A stretch of DNA of 64,000 bases, taken from positions 1-64,000 of the forward strand of contig NW_027526719.1 of assembly GCF_052857255.1 (NCBI RefSeq), read 5' to 3'. The notes beneath the pieces are model-generated. The model did not search any database. It was not told where the DNA came from and was given only the letters and a program-made list of their open reading frames with translations. Shown here one piece after another: positions 1 through 10,380 of this stretch (its first letter is position 1; each line of letters opens with the position of its first letter). The position numbers and the translations under genes are program-made. This DNA is from Amblyomma americanum (taxonomy: Eukaryota > Arthropoda > Arachnida > Ixodida > Ixodidae).

Positions 1-154
1 CGTAGTTATAAGAGAAAAAGTTTTGACGCGTAGCAAAAGAGAACTTGTAAAACCGATGTGTTGTGATTTAGCTCGTTTCAGTCTAAAACAGCTTGTTTCG
101 TTGTATTAAGCACGAATACATGCTTTTCGCGCAGTTATAATAGAAAAAGTTTTG

Positions 155-160
155 ACGCGT
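155..160 (+). other. MluI hexamer ACGCGT, once per monomer in most classes
   Basis: GACGCGTAT is present in the great majority of monomers, which would give a 129-bp ladder on MluI digestion. It is lost in the GACGAGTATC, GACCCGTATC, GACGCCTATC and GACGTGTATC classes, giving multimers that report the HOR. It contains two CpGs, so cleavage would also report methylation. Confidence 0.8.
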
Positions 161-353
161 ATCAGAGGAGAACTTGTAAAACCGATGTGTTCAGATTTAG
201 CTCGTTTCGGTATAAAACAGCTTGTTTCGTTCTATTAAGCACGAATACATGCTTTTCGCGCAGTTATAAGAGAAAACGTTTTGACGCGTATCAGAGGAAA
301 ACTTGTAAAACCGATGTGTTGTGATTTACCTCGTTTCGGTTTAAAACAACTTG

Positions 354-370
354 TTTCGTTGGATTAAGCA
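354..370 (+). other. CENP-B-box-like 17-mer (partial match)
   Basis: Reads TTTCGTTGGATTAAGCA. Against the mammalian CENP-B box YTTCGTTGGAARCGGGA, positions 1-10 match exactly and 12 of 17 match overall. The 3' CGGG core is absent. It occurs in the TTGGATTAAG and TTGGATTAATC monomer classes throughout the window; other classes have TTGTATT, TTCTATT or TTGTTTT and match less. Because the 3' core is missing, binding by a CENP-B-type protein is not established. Confidence 0.35.
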
Positions 371-383
371 CGAATACATGCTT

Positions 384-488
384 TTCGCGCAAGTATCACG
401 TGGATACTTGTAAAACCGATGTGTTCTTATTTAGCTCGTTTCGGACTAAAACAGCTTGTTTCGTTGTTTTAAGCACGAACACATGCTT
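384..488 (+). repeat. 24-bp-deleted marker monomer (about 105 bp), first of six
   Basis: TTTTCGCGCA joins directly to AGTATCACGTGG, so the GTTATAAGAGAAAAAG-to-TTGACG part of the monomer is missing. Other junctions are near 3965, 9081, 11632, 20329 and 49366. In each case the preceding monomer has TTTACCTCG and AAAACAACTTG. Five copies have TGTTCTTATTTAGC, while the one at 49.4 kb has TGTTGTTATTTAGC. Confidence 0.8.
393..407 (+). other. Inverted repeat GTATC-n5-GATAC around a CACGTG E-box
   Basis: The TCACGTGG monomer class contains GTATCACGTGGATAC, with perfect 5-bp arms flanking a CACGTG hexamer at 397-402. The hexamer is the canonical bHLH site. Here it is a recurring feature of one monomer class rather than a promoter element, and no transcription unit lies nearby. 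Confidence 0.5.
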
Positions 489-1140
489 TTCGCGCAGTTA
501 TAAGAGAAAAAGTTTAGACCCGTATCAGAGGAACACTTGTAAAAACCGATGTGTTGTGATTTAGCTCGTTTCGGACTAAAAAAGCTTGTTTAGTTGTATT
601 AAGCACGAATACATGCTTTTCGCGCAGTTATAAGAGAAAAAGCTTTGACGAGTATCACGTGGATACTTGTAAAACTCATGTGTTCAGATATAGCTCGTTT
701 CGGTCGAACACAGCTTGTTTCGTTGTATTATGCACAAATACATGCTTTTCGCGCATTTATAAGAGAAAACGTTTTGACGCGTATCAGAGGAGAACTTGTA
801 CAACCGATGTGTTCAGATTTAGCTCGTTTCGGTCTAAAACAGCTTGTTTCGTTCTATTAAGCACGAATACATGCTTTTCGCGCAGTTATAAGAGAAAAAG
901 TTTTGACGCGTATCAGAGGAGAACTTGTACAACCGATGTGTTCAGATTTAGCTCGTTTCGGTCTAAAACAGCTTGTTTCGTTCTATTAAGCACGAATACA
1001 TGCTTTTCGCGCAGTTATAAGAGAAAAAGTTTTGACGCGTATTACGTGGATACTTGTAAAACCGATGTGTTGTGATTTAGCTCGTTTCGGTCTAAAACCG
1101 CTTGTTTCGATGTTTTAAGCACGAATACATGCTTTTCAAG

Positions 1141-2567
1141 CAGTTATTATAGAAGAAAAAGTTTTGACGCGTATTAGAGGGACACTTGTAAAACCGATGT
1201 GTTCAGATTTAGCTCATCTCGGTCTAAAACAGCTTGTTTCGTTCTTTTAAGCACGAATACAAGCTTTTCGCGCAGTTATAAGAGAAAAAGTTTAGACGCG
1301 TATCAGGGGAACACTTGTAAAACCGATGTGTTGTGATTTAGCTCGTTTCGGACTAAAACTGCTTGTTTAGTTGAATTAAGCACGAATACATGCTTTTCGC
1401 GCTGTTATAAGAGAAAACGTTTTGACGCGTGTCACAGGGACACTTGTAAAACCGATGTGTTCAGATTTAGCTCGTTTCGGTCTAACACAGCTTGTTTCGT
1501 TGTATTAAGCACGAATACATGCTTTTCGCGCATTTATAAGAGAAAAAGTTTTGACGCGTATCACGTGGATACTTGTAAAACAGATGTGTTGTGATTTAGC
1601 TCGTTTCGGTCTAAAACCGCTTGTTTCGATGTTTTAAGCACGAATACATGCTTTTCGCGCAGTTATAGAAGAAAACGTTTTGACGCGTATTTGGGAGACT
1701 TGTAAAACCGATGTGTTGTGATTTAGCTCGTTTCGGTCTAAAACAGCTTGTTTCGTTGTATTAAGCACGAATACCTGCTTTTCGCGCAGTTTTAAGAGAA
1801 AACGTTTTGACGCGTATCAGAGGAACACTCGTAAAACCAATGTGTTGTGATTTAGCTCGTTTCGGTCTAAAACAGCTTGTTTCGTTGGATTAATCACGAA
1901 TACATGCTTTTCGCGCAGTTATAAGAGAAAAAGTTGACGCGTATGTGTTGACGTTGATGTGTTCAGATTTAGCTCGTTTCTGTCTAACACAGCTTGTTTC
2001 GTTGTATTAAGCACGAATACATGCTTTTCGCGCATTTATAAGAGAAAAAGTATTGACGCGTATTAGGGAGACTTGTAAAACCGATGTGTTGTGGTTTAGC
2101 TCGTTTCGGTCTAAAACAGCTTGTTTCGTTGTATTAAGCACGAATACATGCTTTTCGCGCAGTTATAAGAGAAAAAGTTTAGACCCGTATCAGAGGAACA
2201 CTTGTAAAAACCGATGTGTTGTGATTTAGCTCGTTTCGGACTAAAAAAGCTTGTTTAGTTGTATTAAGCACGAATACATGCTTTTCGCGCAGTTATAAGA
2301 GAAAAAGCTTTGACGAGTATCACGTGGATACTTGTAAAACTGATGTGTTCAGATATAGCTCGTTTCGGTCGAACACAGCTTGTTTCGTTGTATTATGCAC
2401 AAATACATGCTTTTCGCGCATTTATAAGAGAAAACGTTTTGACGCGTATCACGTGGATACTTGTAAAACCGATGTGTTCAGATATAGCTCGTTTCGGTCT
2501 AAAACAGCTTGTTTCGTTGTATTAAGCACGAATACATGCTTTTCGCGTAGTTATAAGAGACAAAGTT
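1141..2567 (+). repeat. Monomers 11-16, D and 2-6 of the A-type order
   Basis: Runs through TTAGAGGGACAC, TCAGGGGAACAC, GTCACAGGGACAC, TCACGTGG with AAACAGATG, TTTGGGAGAC and AACACTCGTAAAACCAATG. It continues with the short D monomer (1933) and the classes that follow it in the 16-mer HOR. The same order is seen in the indel-rich copy at 4.86-6.4 kb and, from monomer 16 onward, again from 6.9 kb. Only satellite is present. Confidence 0.75.
1933..2049 (+). repeat. D marker monomer (117 bp), first of 16
   Basis: A short class in which AAAAGTTGACGCGTATGTG replaces the usual AAAAGTTTTGACGCGTATC and the first variable window is swapped for TGTGTTGACGTT, so GTTGACG occurs twice, 14 bp apart. It also carries TTTCTGTCTAACACAG. 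Start points of all copies: 1933, 5603 (indel-rich), 7044, 10624, 13306, 15361, 17409, 19328, 22000, 23920, 25450, 27368, 31981, 35052, 51291, 62609. The spacing of these marks exposes the HOR. Confidence 0.85.
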
Positions 2568-3211
2568 TTGACGCGTAGCAGAGGAGAACTTGTAAAACCG
2601 AGGTGTTGTGATTTAGCTCGTTTCGGTCTAAAACAGCTTGTTTCGTTGTATTAAGCACGAATACATGCTTTTCGCGCAGTTATAAGAGAAAAATTTTGAC
2701 GCGTATCAGAGGAGAACTTGTACAACCGATGTGTTCAGATTTAGCTCGTTTCGGTCTAAAACAGCTTGTTTCGTTCTATTAAGCACGAATACATGCTTTT
2801 CGCGCAGTTATAAGAGAAAAAGTTTTGACGCGTATCAGAGGAGAACTTGTACAACCGATGTGTTCAGATTTAGCTCGTTTCGGTCTAAAACAGCTTGTTT
2901 CGTTGGATTAAGCACGAATACATGCTTTTCGCGCAGTTATAAGAGAAAAAGTTTTGACGCGTATCACGTGGATACTTGTAAAACCGATGTGTTCAGATAT
3001 AGCTCGTTTTGGTATAAAACAGCTTGTTTCGTTGTTTTAAGCACGAATACATGCTTTTCGCGCAGTTATAGAAGAAAAAGTTTTGACGCGTATTAGAGGG
3101 ACACTTGTAAAACCGATGTGTTCAGATTTAGCTCATCTCGGTCTAAAACAGCTTGTTTCGTTGTTTTAAGCACGAATACATGCTTTTCGCGCAGTTATAA
3201 GAGAAAAAGTT
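2568..3211 (+). repeat. Five-monomer tandem duplication, copy 1 (about 644 bp)
   Basis: Starts in the monomer carrying GTAGCAGAGGAG with the unusual ACCGAGGTG and runs through an AAATTTTGACG monomer, two TCAGAGGAG/TCACGTGG monomers and a TTAGAGGGAC monomer with CTCATCTCGG. The next 644 bp repeat this almost base for base; AGCAGAGGAG lies at 2577 and 3221. Boundaries are placed by eye to within a few bases. Confidence 0.8.
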
Positions 3212-3855
3212 TTGACGCGTAGCAGAGGAGAACTTGTAAAACCGAGGTGTTGTGATTTAGCTCGTTTCGGTCTAAAACAGCTTGTTTCGTTGTATTAAGC
3301 ACGAATACATGCTTTTCGCGCAGTTATAAGAGAAAAATTTTGACGCGTATCAGAGGAGAACTTGTACAACCGATGTGTTCAGATTTAGCTCGTTTCGGTC
3401 TAAAACAGCTTGTTTCGTTCTATTAAGCACGAATACATGCTTTTCGCGCAGTTATAAGAGAAAAAGTTTTGACGCGTATCAGAGGAGAACTTGTACAACC
3501 GATGTGTTCAGATTTAGCTCGTTTCGGTCTAAAACAGCTTGTTTCGTTGGATTAAGCACGAATACATGCTTTTCGCGCAGTTATAAGAGAAAAAGTTTTG
3601 ACGCGTATCACGTGGATACTTGTAAAACCAATGTGTTCAGATATAGCTCGTTTTGGTATAAAACAGCTTGTTTCGTTGTTTTAAGCACGAATACATGCTT
3701 TTCGCGCAGTTATAGAAGAAAAAGTTTTGACGCGTATTAGAGGGACACTTGTAAAACCGATGTGTTCAGATTTAGCTCATCTCGGTCTAAAACAGCTTGT
3801 TTCGTTGTTTTAAGCACGAATACATGCTTTTCGCGCAGTTATAAGAGAAAAAGTT
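3212..3855 (+). repeat. Five-monomer tandem duplication, copy 2
   Basis: Second copy of 2568-3211. A visible difference is ACCAATG near 3629 where copy 1 has ACCGATG. The near identity implies a recent unequal exchange, because other copies of the same classes elsewhere in the window differ more. Confidence 0.8.
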
Positions 3856-4954
3856 TTGACGCGTATCAGAGGAAAACTTGTAAAACCGATGTGTTGTGAT
3901 TTACCTCGTTTCGGTTTAAAACAACTTGTTTCGTTGGATTAAGCACGAATACATGCTTTTCGCGCAAGTATCACGTGGATACTTGTAAAACCGATGTGTT
4001 CTTATTTAGCTCGTTTCGGACTAAAACAGCTTGTTTCGTTGTTTTAAGCACGAACGCATGCTTTTCGCGCAGTTATAAGAGAAAAAGTTTAGACCCGTAT
4101 CAGAGGAACACTTGTAAAAACCGATGTGTTGTGATTTAGCTCGTTTCGGACTAAAAAAGCTTGTTTAGTTGTATTAAGCACGAATACATGCTTTTCGCGC
4201 AGTTATAAGAGAAAAAGCTTTGACGAGTATCACGTGGATACTTGTAAAACTCATGTGTTCAGATATAGCTCGTTTCGGTCGAACACAGCTTGTTTCGTTG
4301 TATTATGCACAGATACATGCTTTTCGCGCATTTATAAGAGAAAACGTTTTGACGCGTATCAGAGGAGAACTTGTACAACCGATGTGTTCAGATTTAGCTC
4401 GTTTCGGTCTAAAACAGCTTGTTTCGTTCTATTAAGCACGAATACATGCTTTTCGCGCAGTTATAAGAGAAAAAGTTTTGACGCGTATCAGAGGAGAACT
4501 TGTACAACCGATGTGTTCAGATTTAGCTCGTTTCGGTCTAAAACAGCTTGTTTCGTTCTATTAAGCACGAATACATGCTTTTCGCGCAGTTATAAGAGAA
4601 AAAGTTTTGACGCGTATCAGAGGAAAACTTGTAAAACCGATGTGAAGTGATTTACCTCGTTTCGGTCTAAAACAACTTGTTTCGTTGGATTAAGCACGAA
4701 TACATGCTTTTCGCGCAGTTATAAGAGAAAAAGTTTTGACGCGTATTACGTGGATACTTGTAAAACCGATGTGTTGTGATTTAGCTCGTTTCGGTCTAAA
4801 ACCGCTTGTTTCGATGTTTTAAGCACGAATACATGCTTTTCAAGCAGTTATTATAGAAGAAAAAGTTTTGACGCGTATTAGAGGGACACTTGTAAAACCG
4901 ATGTGTTCAGATTTAGCTCATCTCGGTCTAAAACAGCTTGTTTCGTTCTTTTAA
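3856..4954 (+). repeat. Block copied from the left edge (offset about 3,573)
   Basis: Carries TCAGAGGAAAAC, the 24-bp-deleted monomer (junction near 3964), the TTTAGACCCG, GCTTTGACGAG and two TACAACC classes, then a GTGAAGTGATTTACC monomer and a monomer with CAAGCAGTTATTATAG. Most of this matches 280-1260 at an offset near 3,573 and 9.7-10.4 kb. A GAACGCATGC variant near 4053 makes a GCATGC site that most monomers lack. Confidence 0.7.
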
Positions 4955-6900
4955 GCACGACAAGCTTTTCGCGCAGGTTATAAGAGAAAAAAGTTTTAGA
5001 CGCGTATCAGGGGAACACTTGTAAAACCGATGTGGTTGTGATTTAGCTCGTTTCGGACTAAAACTGCTTGTTTAGTTGAATTAAGCACGAATACATGCTT
5101 TTCGCGCTGTTATAAGAGAAAACGTTTTGACGCCTGTCACAGGGACACTTGTAAAACCGATGTGTTCAGATTTAGCTCGTTTCGGTCTAACACAGCTTGT
5201 TTCGTTGTATTAAGCACGAATACATGCTTTTCGCGCATTTATAAGAGAAAAAGTTTTGACGCGTATCACGTGGATACTTGTAAAACAGATGTGTTGTGAT
5301 TTAGCTCGTTTCGGTCTAAAACCGCTTGTTTCGATGTTTTAAGCACTAATACATGCTTTTCGCGCAGTTATAGAAGAAAACGTTTTGACGCGTATTTGGG
5401 AGACTTGTAAAACCGATGTGTTGTGATTTAGCTCGTTTCTACCTGCTTTTCGCGCAGTTATAAGAGAAAAACGTTTTGACGCGTATCAGAGGAACACTCG
5501 TAAAACCAATGTGTTGTGATTTAGCTCGTTTACGGTCTAAAAACAGCTTGTTTCGTTGGATTAATCACGAATACATGCTTTTCGCGCAGTTATAAGAGAA
5601 AAGTTGACGCGTATGTGGTTGACGTTGATGTGTTCAGATTTAGCTCGTTTCTGTCTAACAACAGCTTGTTTCGTTGTTATTAAGCACTCGAATACATGCT
5701 TTTCGCGACATTATAAAGAGTAAAAGTTTTGACGCAGTATTAGGGAGACTTGTAAACCTACGATGTGTTGTGGTTCTATGCTCGTTTCGGTCTAAAACAG
5801 CTTAGTTTCGTTGTATTAAGCACGAATACATGCTTTTCGCGCAGTTATAAGAGAAAAAGTTTAGACCCCGTATCAGAGGAACACTTGTAAAAACCGATGT
5901 GTTGTGATTTAGCTCGTTTCGGACTAAAAAAAGCTTGTTTAGTTGTATTAAGCAACGAATACATGCTTTTCGCGCGCAGTTATAAGAGAAAAAGCTTAGA
6001 CGAGTATCACGTGGATACTTGTAAAAACTGATGTAGTTCAGATATAGCTCGTTTCGGTCGAACACAGCTTGTTTTCGGTTGTATTATGCACAAATACATG
6101 CTTTTTCGCGCATTAATAAGAGAAAACGTTTTTGACGCGTATCACGTGGATACTTGTAAAACCGAAGTTGTTCAGATATAGCTCGTTTCGGGTCTAAAAC
6201 AGCTTGTTTCGTTGTATTAAGCACGAATACATGCTTTTCTGCGTAGTTTATAAGAGACAAAAGTTTTGACGCGTAGCAGAGGAGAACTTGTAAAACCGAG
6301 GTGTTGTGATTTAGCTCGTTACGTGTCTAAAACAGCTTGTTTCGTTGTATAAGCACGAATACATGCTTTTCGCGCAGTTATAAGAGAAAAATTTGACGCG
6401 TATCAGAGGAGAACTTGTACAACCGATGTGTTCAGATTTAGCTCGTTTCGGTCTAAAACAGCTTGTTTCGTTCTATTAGAGCACGAATACATGCTTTTCG
6501 CGCAGTTATAAGAGAAAAAGTTTTGACGCGTATCAGAGGAGAACTTGTACAACCGATGTGTTCAGATTTAGCTCGTTTCGGTCTAAAACAGCTTGTATTC
6601 GTTGGATTAAGCACGAATACATGCTTTTCGCGCAGGTTATAAGAGAACAAGTTTTGACGCGTATCACGTGGGATACTTGTAAAACCGATGTGTTCAGATA
6701 TAGCTCGTTTTGGTATAAAACAGCTTGTTTCGTTGTTCTTAAGCACGAATACATGCTTTTCGCGCAGTTATAGAAGAAAAAAGTTTTGACGCGTATTAGA
6801 GGACACTTGTAAAACCGATGTGTATGTGATTTAGCTCGTTTCGGTCTAAAACAGCTTGTTTCGTGTTGTATTAAGCACGAATACCTGCTTTTTCGCGCAG
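4955..6900 (+). repeat. Indel-dense satellite patch, probable unpolished or misjoined sequence
   Basis: The variant order matches 1.26-3.13 kb, but single-base insertions occur every few tens of bases. Examples are an extra G in GCAGGTTATAAG (4976), GTGGTTGTG (5034), CTAACAACAGC (5658), CACTCGAATAC (5686), ACCTACGATG (5757), GGTTCTATGCTCG (5772), CGCGCGCAG (5972) and CGGTTGTATTATG (6075). A 37-bp loss fuses GCTCGTTTC to TACCTGC at 5439/5440. The patch ends near 6.79-6.90 kb in a hybrid monomer, after which clean sequence resumes at monomer 16. Clean sister copies on both sides make a technical origin most likely. Confidence 0.75.
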
Positions 6901-8320
6901 TTATAAGAGAAAACGTTTTGACGCGTATCAGAGGAACACTCGTAAAACCAATGTGTTGTGATTTAGCTCGTTTCGGTCTAAAACAGCTTGTTTCGTTGGA
7001 TTAATCACGAATACATGCTTTTCGCGCAGTTATAAGAGAAAAAGTTGACGCGTATGTGTTGACGTTGATGTGTTCAGATTTAGCTCGTTTCTGTCTAACA
7101 CAGCTTGTTTCGTTGTATTAAGCACGAATACATGCTTTTCGCGCATTTATAAGAGAAAAAGTTTTGACGCGTATTAGGGAGACTTGTAAAACCGATGTGT
7201 TGTGGTTTAGCTCGTTTCGGTCTAAAACAGCTTGTTTCGTTGTATTAAGCACGAATACATGCTTTTCGCGCAGTTATAAGAGAAAAAGTTTAGACCCGTA
7301 TCAGAGGAACACTTGTAAAAACCGATGTGTTGTGATTTAGCTCGTTTCGGACTAAAAAAGCTTGTTTAGTTGTATTAAGCACGAATACATGCTTTTCGCG
7401 CAGTTATAAGAGAAAAAGCTTTGACGAGTATCACGTGGATACTTGTAAAACTGATGTGTTCAGATATAGCTCGTTTCGGTCGAACACAGCTTGTTTCGTT
7501 GTATTATGCACAAATACATGCTTTTCGCGCATTTATAAGAGAAAACGTTTTGACGCGTATCACGTGGATACTTGTAAAACCGATGTGTTCAGATATAGCT
7601 CGTTTCGGTCTAAAACAGCTTGTTTCGTTGTATTAAGCACGAATACATGCTTTTCGCGTAGTTATAAGAGACAAAGTTTTGACGCGTAGCAGAGGAGAAC
7701 TTGTAAAACCGAGGTGTTGTGATTTAGCTCGTTTCGGTCTAAAACAGCTTGTTTCGTTGTATTAAGCACGAATACATGCTTTTCGCGCAGTTATAAGAGA
7801 AAAATTTTGACGCGTATCAGAGGAGAACTTGTACAACCGATGTGTTCAGATTTAGCTCGTTTCGGTCTAAAACAGCTTGTTTCGTTCTATTAAGCACGAA
7901 TACATGCTTTTCGCGCAGTTATAAGAGAAAAAGTTTTGACGCGTATCAGAGGAGAACTTGTACAACCGATGTGTTCAGATTTAGCTCGTTTCGGTCTAAA
8001 ACAGCTTGTTTCGTTGGATTAAGCACGAATACATGCTTTTCGCGCAGTTATAAGAGAAAAAGTTTTTGACGCGTATCACGTGGATACTTGTAAAACCGAT
8101 GTGTTCAGATATAGCTCGTTTTGGTATAAAACAGCTTGTTTCGTTGTTTTAAGCACGAATACATGCTTTTCGCGCAGTTATAGAAGAAAAAGTTTTGACG
8201 CGTATTAGAGGGACACTTGTAAAACCGATGTGTTCAGATTTAGCTCATCTCGGTCTAAAACAGCTTGTTTCGTTGTTTTAAGCACGAATACATGCTTTTC
8301 GCGCAGTTATAAGAGAAAAA
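6901..8320 (+). repeat. Third copy of the monomer 16-D-2 to 8 block
   Basis: Clean sequence repeating the order of 1.80-3.20 kb: AACACTCGTAAAACC, D monomer (7044), TTAGGGAGAC with TTGTGGTTTA, TTTAGACCCG, GCTTTGACGAG, the GAGACAAAG/ACCGAGGTG monomer, AAATTTTGACG, then TCACGTGG with TTTTGGTATAAAAC and TTAGAGGGAC with CTCATCTCGG. It shows what the preceding indel-rich copy should look like. Confidence 0.75.
7916..8044 (+). repeat. Reference monomer (129 bp) used for numbering
   Basis: A clean, typical monomer, starting at CAGTTATAAG and ending at TTTTCGCG. By hand count a consensus unit has about 50 G+C of 129 and 9 CpG dinucleotides. Variation concentrates in four windows: about positions 31-41 (TCAGAGGAGAAC, TCAGAGGAACAC, TCACGTGGATAC, TTAGAGGGACAC, TCAGATTAACAC and others), 57-68 (TTCAGATTTA against TTGTGATTTA), 80-88 (GTCTAAAACAG, GACTAAAACAG, GTATAAAACAG, GTCTAACACAG) and 99-106 (TTGTATTAAG, TTCTATTAAG, TTGGATTAAG, TTGTTTTAAG). 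These combinations define the monomer classes that reveal the higher-order structure. Confidence 0.9.
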
Positions 8321-10380
8321 GTTTTGACGCGTATCAGAGGAACACTTGTAAAACCGATGTGTTGTGATTTAGCTCGTTTCGGACTAAAACAGCTTGTTTC
8401 GTTGTTTTAAGCACGAATACATGCTTTTCGCGCAGTTATAAGAGAAAAAGTTAAGACGCGTATCAGAGGAACACTTGTAAAAACCGATGTGTTGTGATTT
8501 AGCTCGTTTCGGACTAAAAAAGCTTGTTTAGTTGTATTAAGCACGAATACATGCTTTTCGCGCAGTTATAAGAGAAAAAGCTTTGACGAGTATCACGTGG
8601 ATACTTGTAAAACCGATGTGTTCAGATATAGCTCGTTTCGGTCTAAAACAGCTTGTTTCGTTGTGTTAAGCACGAATACATGCTTTTCGCGTAGTTATAA
8701 GAGAAAAAGTTTTGACGCGTAGCAAAAGAGAACTTGTAAAACCGATGTGTTGTGATTTAGCTCGTTTCAGTCTAAAACAGCTTGTTTCGTTGTATTAAGC
8801 ACGAATACATGCTTTTCGCGCAGTTATAAGAGAAAAAGTTTTGACGCGTATCAGAGGAGAACTTGTAAAACCGATGTGTTCAGATTTAGCTCGTTTCGGT
8901 ATAAAACAGCTTGTTTCGTTCTATTAAGCACGAATACATGCTTTTCGCGCAGTTATAAGAGAAAACGTTTTGACGCGTATCAGAGGAAAACTTGTAAAAC
9001 CGATGTGTTGTGATTTACCTCGTTTCGGTTTAAAACAACTTGTTTCGTTGGATTAAGCACGAATACATGCTTTTCGCGCAAGTATCACGTGGATACTTGT
9101 AAAACCGATGTGTTCTTATTTAGCTCGTTTCGGACTAAAACAGCCTGTTTCGTTGTTTTAAGCACGAATACATGCTTTTCGCGCAGTTATAAGAGAAAAA
9201 GCTTTGACGAGTATCACGTGGATACTTGTAAAACCGATGTGTTCAGATATAGCTCGTTTCGGTCTAAAACAGCTTGTTTCGTTGTATTAGGCACGAATAC
9301 ATGCTTTTCGCGTAGTTATAAGAGAAAAAGTTTTGACGCGTATCAGAGGAGAACTTGTAAAACCGATGTGTTCAGATTTAGCTCGTTTCGGTCTAAAACA
9401 GCTTGTTTCGTTCTATTAAGCAAGAATACATGCTTTTCGCGCAGTTATAAGAGAAAAAGTTTTGACGCGTATCAGAGGAAAACTTGTAAAACCGATGTGT
9501 TGTGATTTACCTCGTTTCGGTCTAAAACAACTTGTTTCATTGAATTAAGCACGAATACACGCTTTTCGCGCAGTTATAAGAGAAAAAGTTTTGACGCGTA
9601 TCACGTGGATACTTGTAAAACCGATGTGTTGTGATTTAGCTCGTTTCTGTCTAAAACAGCTTGTTTCGTTGTATTAAGCACGAATACATGCTTTTCGCGC
9701 AGTTATAAGAGAAAAAGCTTTGACGAGTATCACGTGGATACTTGTAAAACTCATGTGTTCAGATATAGCTCGTTTCGGTCGAACACAGCTTGTTTCGTTG
9801 TATTATGCACAAATACATGCTTTTCGCGCATTTATAAGAGAAAACGTTTTGACGCGTATCAGAGGAGAACTTGTACAACCGATGTGTTCAGATTTAGCTC
9901 GTTTCGGTCTAAAACAGCTTGTTTCGTTCTATTAAGCACGAATACATGCTTTTCGCGCAGTTATAAGAGAAAAAGTTTTGACGCGTATCAGAGGAGAACT
10001 TGTACAACCGATGTGTTCAGATTTAGCTCGTTTCGGTCTAAAACAGCTTGTTTCGTTCTATTAAGCACGAATACATGCTTTTCGCGCAGTTATAAGAGAA
10101 AAAGTTTTGACGCGTATCAGAGGAAAACTTGTAAAACCGATGTGAAGTGATTTACCTCGTTTCGGTCTAAAACAACTTGTTTCGTTGGATTAAGCACGAA
10201 TACATGCTTTTCGCGCAGTTATAAGAGAAAAAGTTTTGACGCGTATTACGTGGATACTTGTAAAACCGATGTGTTGTGATTTAGCTCGTTTCGGTCTAAA
10301 ACCGCTTGTTTCGATGTTTTAAGCACGAATACATGCTTTTCAAGCAGTTATTATAGAAGAAAAAGTTTTGACGCGTATTA
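8321..10380 (+). repeat. Composite satellite block joining two copied segments
   Basis: From 8690 it repeats the start of the window, including the 24-bp-deleted monomer (junction near 9081). From 9720 it repeats 4220-4880 (GCTTTGACGAG with AAACTCATG, then two TACAACC monomers, GTGAAGTG, and CAAGCAGTTATTATAG). The block between is made of TCAGAGGAG and TCACGTGG monomers. No gene or foreign insert. Confidence 0.7.

Larger units (their letters stand above)
1..1140 (+). repeat. Left-edge block of satellite monomers, copied elsewhere
   Basis: Opens in a monomer with CGTAGTTATAAG and GTAGCAAAAGAG. A TCAGAGGAGAAC monomer, a TCAGAGGAAAAC monomer and the 24-bp-deleted monomer (junction near 391) follow, then the class with TTTAGACCCGTATC, the GCTTTGACGAGTATC class and TCAGAGGAG classes. 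The same order reappears from 8690 (start of window matches 8690, and 391 matches 9081, a constant offset of 8,690). Parts recur from about 3.86 kb and 20.1 kb. No gene seen. Confidence 0.8.

Noticed and set aside
397..402. A promoter or enhancer built on CACGTG
   Set aside because: The hexamer repeats with the monomer class and there is no gene or promoter context nearby; it is reported only as a sequence feature.
659..1075. A 138-codon open frame with Cys-containing repeats, recurring at 4234, 9089, 9734 and 20597
   Set aside because: It is three monomers read in the frame kept open by the 129-bp period. The same DNA is also open in other frames and on the other strand, frames end at variant TGA codons, and no domain is recognisable.
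4955..6900. A fast-evolving or hypermutated biological segment
   Set aside because: Changes are mostly isolated single-base insertions at many sites in one copy between clean sister copies, which fits sequencing or assembly error better.
7916..8044. Helically phased A-tracts causing intrinsic curvature
   Set aside because: The spacings between A/T runs (about 33 and 37 bp) are not consistently in phase with a 10.5-bp helical turn, so no claim is made.
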